Shown: one piece after another, positions 59,260 through 64,000 of the stretch | Layout of the letters: every line of letters begins with the position of its first letter | Position numbering within the stretch: position 1 is the first letter of the stretch | NCBI RefSeq assembly: GCF_000350165.1 | Contig: NZ_CAUI01000015.1 | Coordinates: 62,001 to 126,000 of the forward strand | Direction of reading: 5' to 3' | Source of the DNA: Halanaerobium saccharolyticum subsp. saccharolyticum DSM 6643 | GTDB taxonomy: Bacteria > Bacillota > Halanaerobiia > Halanaerobiales > Halanaerobiaceae | DNA length: 64,000 bases | The notes under the pieces: generated by a model | What the model saw: only the letters and a program-made list of their open reading frames with translations | Told to the model about the DNA's origin: nothing | Database searches by the model: none | Translations under genes and position numbers: made by a program

Positions 59260-61710
59260 TTAAACTCCATTATAATTTATTTTTTCAAGCAGCTCATTAC
59301 AATTTATTTCTGAAACAGGACATCCTTCAGGTAAGGAATCTAAAAACTTCTGTCCATATGATCTACTCTTAACTCTTCTATCAAATAAAATAATTAAACC
59401 TTTATCCTTTTTGGAACGAATTAGACGACCAAATCCCTGCCTAAATTTAATAACTGCCTGAGGTAAGGCAAGATTGTAAAATGGATTTAAGCCTTTTTCT
59501 TTTAATAAATCTTCTTTTGCCTGATACAAGGGCTCTCCCGGCACAGGAAAAGGCAGTTTAACCATAATTAAATATTTCAAAATATCCCCGGGCAAATCTA
59601 CGCCCTCCCAAAAACTTGAAGTCCCAAAGATAACTGTATTATATTCTGCTCTAAACTCCTGCATAATATAATTACGGGATAATTTAGACTGAGATAAAAT
59701 TCTAATTCCCTGTTCTTCCAGTTCATCTTTTAAGTTGTTGAAACAGTAACTCAACATCCTGTAAGAAGTAAATAATACCATAGTTGAACCCCTGCTTTTA
59801 GAAATTATCTTTTTAAGGTTAATCACCAATTCTTTCAAAAATTTATTATTGCTTGGATCAGGAAAATTAAGTGGAATTAGTAATTCAGCCTGTTTTGAAT
59901 AGTCAAAAGGTGACTCTACTTTTAATTCTTCTGCTGTTTTAATTCCAGTTTCTCTATAAAAGTAATCAAAAGAATTAGCAGCAGTTATAGTAGCCGAGGT
60001 AAAAATTACATTTGTTAGTTTTGACCAAAGCATGTCAGGCAAAAATTTACCTGCGTCAATCGGAGCAGATTTCTGCACAATTTGTTCAGTGCCCCGATAA
60101 TAGCTCGACTCCAACCAGAAAACGTAATCATCATCTGCTGCCTCTAAATTAAATTCTATACGTTTTATAAGATCATGACAGCGGTTAATACTTGATTTAA
60201 TTTTCATTTCGTTTTCGTCTGTTTCAGCTTCTAAACCTAGATATAAGTTTTCATATATCATCTGCAAATACGAAAAATTATTTTTTAAATAAGCAGCAAG
60301 ATCCTGAGCAGTTTTATAAAATTCCTCCCACTTTGGATTTGACTGCAAATTTTTATTAACTGTAATTTTTTTATCTTTATAATCTGCAATTAAATCTTTT
60401 AATTCATTAAAATATTGAGGAATTAAATCCCTTATTTTTTGGGTTGTAGGAATTAAACGTTTATCAAGTAAATCCCTCAGCCGCTTTTGATCACTATCAA
60501 CTGTAAATGCTATATCCTCTCTAATTTCCGATAAAAGAGAGTTTTTATCACCACTCAACCTCTTAAGCCAATTATCGAGCAGAGGCTGATATAAAGGATG
60601 ACCAAGATGATCTGTTGCAATCTCACCAATATTATGGGCCTCATCTATAATTAAATGATTAAAATTAGGTAAAATGCCTCTATCTACTGAACCAGTATCG
60701 TCTTTAACTCTGGCATCAGACAATAAAAGGTGATGATTAACTATCAAAATATCAGCTTTATATATTGCTTTTCTAGCCTGCATAAAATGACAATTAGAAT
60801 AAAAAGGACAGGATGTTTTTAAACAGAGATCGCTTTCTGCTGCAATTTGATTCCAAACAGATTTTTTTAACTGAAAATTTATCTCTGATTTTTCGCCACT
60901 TTCGGTATGTTTTTTCCAGTCATTTAACTCATTAAAAAGAGTTTTATCTATCTCTAATTCATTATTATCAAAGTTTTTCTTGAAATTTTTAAACTTACGT
61001 AAACAAAGATAATTATTCCTACCTTTGACTAAAACAGCATTAAAATCAAAGTCTAAAACTCTCTGTAAAGTTACAAGATCTTTATTTATCAGCTGTTCCT
61101 GTAAATTAATTGTATTTGTTGAAATAACTATTCTAGCCTGATTTAAATTATTATAAAAAAGAGCTGGTATTAAATAGGCAAAAGATTTACCGGTTCCTGT
61201 TCCAGCCTCAATAAAATCAAATTGATGCTTATTAAAAGAATCAATAATTTTTTCAGCAGTAACAAGCTGCTCTTTTCTTTCCGAAAAGCGCTCTAACTCC
61301 TGAGCCAATTTTCCCTCTTTTTTAAAATAATTTAAAATTTCTTTTTTATCTAATTTCTGTTTCTCTTTTTTGGTACCAGCTTCAACCACTACATAAATTT
61401 GATCAGCCTGATTATTAATAATAGCAAAACCGACTTCTCTTGCTGCCATTTTAGCAGCCAGCCTGATATCTGCAGCAGATGGTGTTAGATCACCTGATGG
61501 ATGATTGTGAATTATCATTTCTCCAGCCATTATGTTATTAATTACAGCAGGTGCAGAATTACTGTTACCTCTAGCCAGTACTTCAATTTCTTTAATTATA
61601 TTCTTATTATTTAATTGAGCTCTAATAAATATTTCATTACCAGAAGCAGTTTCAATCTCTTTTTTTATTGTACTTCCAACTTCTAATAACATTTCGGCAC
61701 TAGCAGACAA
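59260..61710 (-). CDS. JAMM (RadC-like) domain fused to DinG-type XPD-family helicase
   Basis: Residues about 25-110 form a RadC-type JAB/MPN domain with a complete metal motif, H68-N-H70-P-S-G ... S78-x2-D81, preceded by EIEVLARGNSNSAPA. From about 148 comes a DinG-like superfamily 2 helicase: Walker A AGTGTGKS (169-176), four Fe-S Cys (236, 296, 301, 307), DEAH (356-359), then FGTSSFWEGVDLPGD and FRQGFGRLIRSKKD. Firmicute DinG normally carries an exonuclease domain at the N-terminus; here a JAMM domain takes that place. TTG 61710 follows GGAGG by 7 nt. It probably acts in DNA repair, with nfo immediately upstream. Confidence 0.93.
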   Translation of the reverse strand: MSASAEMLLEVGSTIKKEIETASGNEIFIRAQLNNKNIIKEIEVLARGNSNSAPAVINNIMAGEMIIHNHPSGDLTPSAADIRLAAKMAAREVGFAIINNQADQIYVVVEAGTKKEKQKLDKKEILNYFKKEGKLAQELERFSERKEQLVTAEKIIDSFNKHQFDFIEAGTGTGKSFAYLIPALFYNNLNQARIVISTNTINLQEQLINKDLVTLQRVLDFDFNAVLVKGRNNYLCLRKFKNFKKNFDNNELEIDKTLFNELNDWKKHTESGEKSEINFQLKKSVWNQIAAESDLCLKTSCPFYSNCHFMQARKAIYKADILIVNHHLLLSDARVKDDTGSVDRGILPNFNHLIIDEAHNIGEIATDHLGHPLYQPLLDNWLKRLSGDKNSLLSEIREDIAFTVDSDQKRLRDLLDKRLIPTTQKIRDLIPQYFNELKDLIADYKDKKITVNKNLQSNPKWEEFYKTAQDLAAYLKNNFSYLQMIYENLYLGLEAETDENEMKIKSSINRCHDLIKRIEFNLEAADDDYVFWLESSYYRGTEQIVQKSAPIDAGKFLPDMLWSKLTNVIFTSATITAANSFDYFYRETGIKTAEELKVESPFDYSKQAELLIPLNFPDPSNNKFLKELVINLKKIISKSRGSTMVLFTSYRMLSYCFNNLKDELEEQGIRILSQSKLSRNYIMQEFRAEYNTVIFGTSSFWEGVDLPGDILKYLIMVKLPFPVPGEPLYQAKEDLLKEKGLNPFYNLALPQAVIKFRQGFGRLIRSKKDKGLIILFDRRVKSRSYGQKFLDSLPEGCPVSEINCNELLEKINYNGV

Positions 61711-61712
61711 GG

Positions 61713-62555
61713 TTAGTCCTCCCTTAATTGCTTTAATAATATAACATCATCATCTTCTTTTTTTTCATCAAATTGGGGTGTTTCTAAAATAAAAACTTTA
61801 TCTTTCAATTTCGGATGATTAATTAATCTTTTAAAAGCTTGATCTCCAATTTTTCCTTTACCAATATGAGCATGCTCATCTTTATTTGTACAGCAGTCAT
61901 GTTTAGAATCATTGAGGTGAACAACTTTTAAATGTTTAAGACCAATTATATTTTCAAAATCGTTGATTAATTCCTCTAAACCTTCCTCTATTGCCAGATT
62001 ATATTTGGCAGTGAAAGCATGACAACTATCTATGCAAACACCTAGTCTCTCAGAATGATCTACAGCTTCTAAAATAGCCTTTAAATGTGAAAATTCTTCA
62101 CCGATACTTGTACCTGCACCAGCAGTGTTTTCTAAAAGAATCATAGTTTCATTTTTAACCTCAGCTAAAATTTGATTTAAAGCCTCAGCAATTCTTTGGA
62201 TACCCGTTTCTAAACCAGAACCTGTGTGGCTGCCTGGATGGAAAATCAGGTATTCAGCTCCGAGCCTGTCACAGCGTTGGTATTCAGACTTAAGAGCTGA
62301 AATTGATTTTTCCCATAATTCATCTTTTGGAGATGCTAAATTAATCAAATAAGCTGCATGAACTACAACTGGATCTATCTTATATTTTTTTCTAGCTGCC
62401 TTGAATTTTTCTACTTCTTCTGCCATAACCTCGCGCATTTTCCAGCCGCGTGGATTTTTGACAAAAATCTGCAGTGAATTACAGCCAATGTTAGCTGCTC
62501 TTTTAAAAGCTTTGTCAAGACCGCCAGCTATAGAAACATGTTTGCCTAAAATCAT
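61713..62555 (-). CDS. nfo: Endonuclease IV
   Basis: An AP endonuclease 2 TIM barrel of 280 residues: LGKHVSIAGGLDKAFKRAAN, GCNSLQIFVKNPRGWK, VVHAAYLINLASP, LIFHPGSHTGSG, ILLENTAGAGTSIG, GVCIDSCHAFTAKY, HLNDSKHDCCTNKDEHAHIG and FILETPQ. The three-zinc ligands (His, Glu, Asp) are in place. It cleaves abasic sites in base excision repair. It sits upstream of the JAMM-DinG gene with only 2 nt between them. Confidence 0.97.
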   Translation of the reverse strand: MILGKHVSIAGGLDKAFKRAANIGCNSLQIFVKNPRGWKMREVMAEEVEKFKAARKKYKIDPVVVHAAYLINLASPKDELWEKSISALKSEYQRCDRLGAEYLIFHPGSHTGSGLETGIQRIAEALNQILAEVKNETMILLENTAGAGTSIGEEFSHLKAILEAVDHSERLGVCIDSCHAFTAKYNLAIEEGLEELINDFENIIGLKHLKVVHLNDSKHDCCTNKDEHAHIGKGKIGDQAFKRLINHPKLKDKVFILETPQFDEKKEDDDVILLKQLRED

Positions 62556-62596
62556 TAAATTCTCAACTCCAAGTACTATTCTTTATATTATAATAT

Positions 62597-64000
62597 TTAC
62601 TCTTTTTCTTCTAGTTCTTTTTTTGCATCTTTAAGGGATAAATTAATTCTATCCTGATTATCTATTTCAATAACTTTTACAGGAATTTCATCTCCTATAG
62701 AAACAACATCGCCAACTTCTTTAACATGGCGATCGGCTAATTCAGAAATGTGGACAAGCCCATCTTTATTTGGTAGAATTTCAACAAAGGCACCAAAGTT
62801 CATGATTTTTTTAACTGTACCCTGATATATTTTACCAACTTCTACTTCTTCAGTTAGACGTTCTATCATTTCCTTAGCTTTTTGTCCGCCTTCCTGATCA
62901 GTAGTCATAATCTTAACTAATCCATCATCTTCAATATCGATGTCGGCACCAGTTTCATCAATAATCTTATTGATCATTTTACCACCAGGACCAATAACAA
63001 ATCTAATTTTTTCTGGATTAATATTCATAGTAATAATTGCAGGTGCATTCGGAGATAATTCTGGACGAGCTTCTGGGATAACATCCAGCATTTTATCCAT
63101 AATATGCATTCTACCTTTTTTAGCTTTGGCTAAAGCTTCTTTTAAGACTTCAGAAGATAGACCTTTTAATTTCATATCCATCTGTAAAGCTGTAATACCA
63201 TCTTTAGTTCCAGCAACTTTAAAGTCCATGTCTCCATGAAAATCTTCAAAGCCCTGAATATCTGATAGAACTACAATCTCATCATCTTTTTTCATTAATC
63301 CCATTGCAATACCTGCCACAGGTGCTTTAATTGGTACTCCAGCAGCCATTAAAGCTAAACTACTACCACAGATACTTGCCTGAGATGAAGATCCATTTGA
63401 TTCTAATACTTCAGATACAATTCTGATTGTATATGGAAAATCTTCTTCAGACGGAATAACCGGCAGCAATGCTTTTTCACCTAAAGTACCATGTCCGATT
63501 TCTCTTCTTCCTGGAGAGCGCATTGGAGATGTTTCACCAACACAGAAAGATGGGAAATTGTAGTGATGCATATAACGTTTGGTCTCATTTTCACCGAGTC
63601 CAAATATGGTCTGTTCATCTCTAGCTGATCCTAGAGTTAAAACACTTAAAGCCTGAGTTTCACCTCTGGTAAAGACTCCAGATCCATGTGCTCTTGGTAC
63701 AAAGTCAACTTCTGCCCAGATAGGTCTGATTTCATCATAATCTCTACCATCAGGACGAACTCCATCATCAATAATTAAGCCCTTAACAGACTTTTTAATC
63801 ATTTTTTCAAATGCTAATTCAAGCTGTTTATTGATTGCTTCGTCTTCTTCAGGATTAATTGTAGTTTTTAGCTCTTCTTTAAGCTCATCAAGCCTATCAC
63901 TTCTTGACTTTTTTTCCTGAATTTGAATTGCTTCTTTCATCTTATCACCAAGAATTTGATCAACTTGAGTCTGAATCTCATCATCTACAGTTGGAGATTC
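62597..64000 (-). CDS. pnp: Polynucleotide phosphorylase, C-terminal two-thirds (cut by the window edge)
   Basis: The frame is open to the last base, so the 5' part lies beyond the window. Present are the helical linker, the second RNase PH-like core ([54 protein letters not shown]), a KH domain ([20 protein letters not shown]) and an S1 domain ([20 protein letters not shown]). PNPase degrades RNA 3'-to-5' by phosphorolysis and is a degradosome partner of RNase Y and RNase J, both also encoded in this window. Confidence 0.98.
   Translation of the reverse strand, partial: ESPTVDDEIQTQVDQILGDKMKEAIQIQEKKSRSDRLDELKEELKTTINPEEDEAINKQLELAFEKMIKKSVKGLIIDDGVRPDGRDYDEIRPIWAEVDFVPRAHGSGVFTRGETQALSVLTLGSARDEQTIFGLGENETKRYMHHYNFPSFCVGETSPMRSPGRREIGHGTLGEKALLPVIPSEEDFPYTIRIVSEVLESNGSSSQASICGSSLALMAAGVPIKAPVAGIAMGLMKKDDEIVVLSDIQGFEDFHGDMDFKVAGTKDGITALQMDMKLKGLSSEVLKEALAKAKKGRMHIMDKMLDVIPEARPELSPNAPAIITMNINPEKIRFVIGPGGKMINKIIDETGADIDIEDDGLVKIMTTDQEGGQKAKEMIERLTEEVEVGKIYQGTVKKIMNFGAFVEILPNKDGLVHISELADRHVKEVGDVVSIGDEIPVKVIEIDNQDRINLSLKDAKKELEEKE

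Noticed and set aside
1-64000. CRISPR arrays, insertion sequences, prophage, rRNA genes, replication origin
   Set aside because: No spaced repeats, transposase, integrase, phage structural gene, rRNA segment or DnaA-box cluster was recognised on either strand.

Overview
The window reads as a chromosomal segment of an AT-rich, anaerobic, outer-membrane-bearing (diderm) Firmicute, most likely of the Halanaerobiales (Halanaerobium-like). The placement is inferred from four observations. The gene order is clostridial: rimO-pgsA-pgpA-cinA-recA-recX-rny-ymdB-spoVS. Firmicute-type genes are present (RNase Y, RNase J, SpoVS, SleB/PdaB-like enzymes, YlbF). An ExbB-ExbD-TonB system sits beside SLH-domain envelope proteins. 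TTG starts and strong Shine-Dalgarno (SD) sites are common. There is no phage, insertion sequence, CRISPR array or obvious island; almost everything is chromosomal core, and most genes lie on the minus strand.

Layout. 1-1402: 3' part of a ParC-like topoisomerase gene. 1489-7004 (minus): an envelope block of ExbB, ExbD, TonB, an exported protein with a cohesin-like C-terminus, an exported SLH/coiled-coil/C-terminal-anchor protein, and a SleB-type hydrolase. 7096-9170: a two-component system whose kinase has a Met-rich sensor loop. 9316-19220: the recA neighbourhood, with a LexA-box-like site inside the recA promoter. 19324-20272: tRNA-Pro, a small unknown gene, and a tandemly duplicated Thr/Trp tRNA pair. 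20611-24229: a flavin disulfide reductase, a frameshifted mnmM, tRNA-Glu and tRNA-Tyr, and a RodZ-like protein. 24502-30103: a BMP-type (nucleoside-like) ABC importer with a GntR regulator. 30188-39429: ftsK, uppP, rnj, asd, a DMT exporter, an RNA methyltransferase, a nicotinamidase and an acylphosphatase. 39488-49831: a glutaredoxin-thioredoxin reductase fusion, ylbF, a flavoprotein, a PatB-type lyase, three peptidases, an esterase and ogt. 49824-59257: an exported flavoprotein with SLH-like repeats, asnS, a 40-residue desulforedoxin, lysC-hom-thrB, dut, and two cell-wall enzymes. 59260-64000: a JAMM(RadC-like)-DinG fusion helicase, nfo, and the 3' part of pnp.

How the genes work together. 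Envelope biology is the strongest theme: energy transduction across the periplasm, peptidoglycan-binding tethers, SLH proteins, lytic enzymes, lipid-carrier recycling and phosphatidylglycerol synthesis. RNA turnover is represented by RNase Y, RNase J, PNPase and a YlbF protein. DNA maintenance is represented by RecA/RecX, Ogt, endonuclease IV and the DinG fusion. Threonine synthesis is split between lysC-hom-thrB and a distant asd.

The best candidates for undescribed biology are the TonB/cohesin-like/SLH-tether operon, the JAMM-DinG fusion, a homoserine dehydrogenase without a glycine-rich loop, and a pepV leader in which a hairpin separates a perfect SD from the start codon. All family assignments were made by reading motifs by eye; no database search was run.
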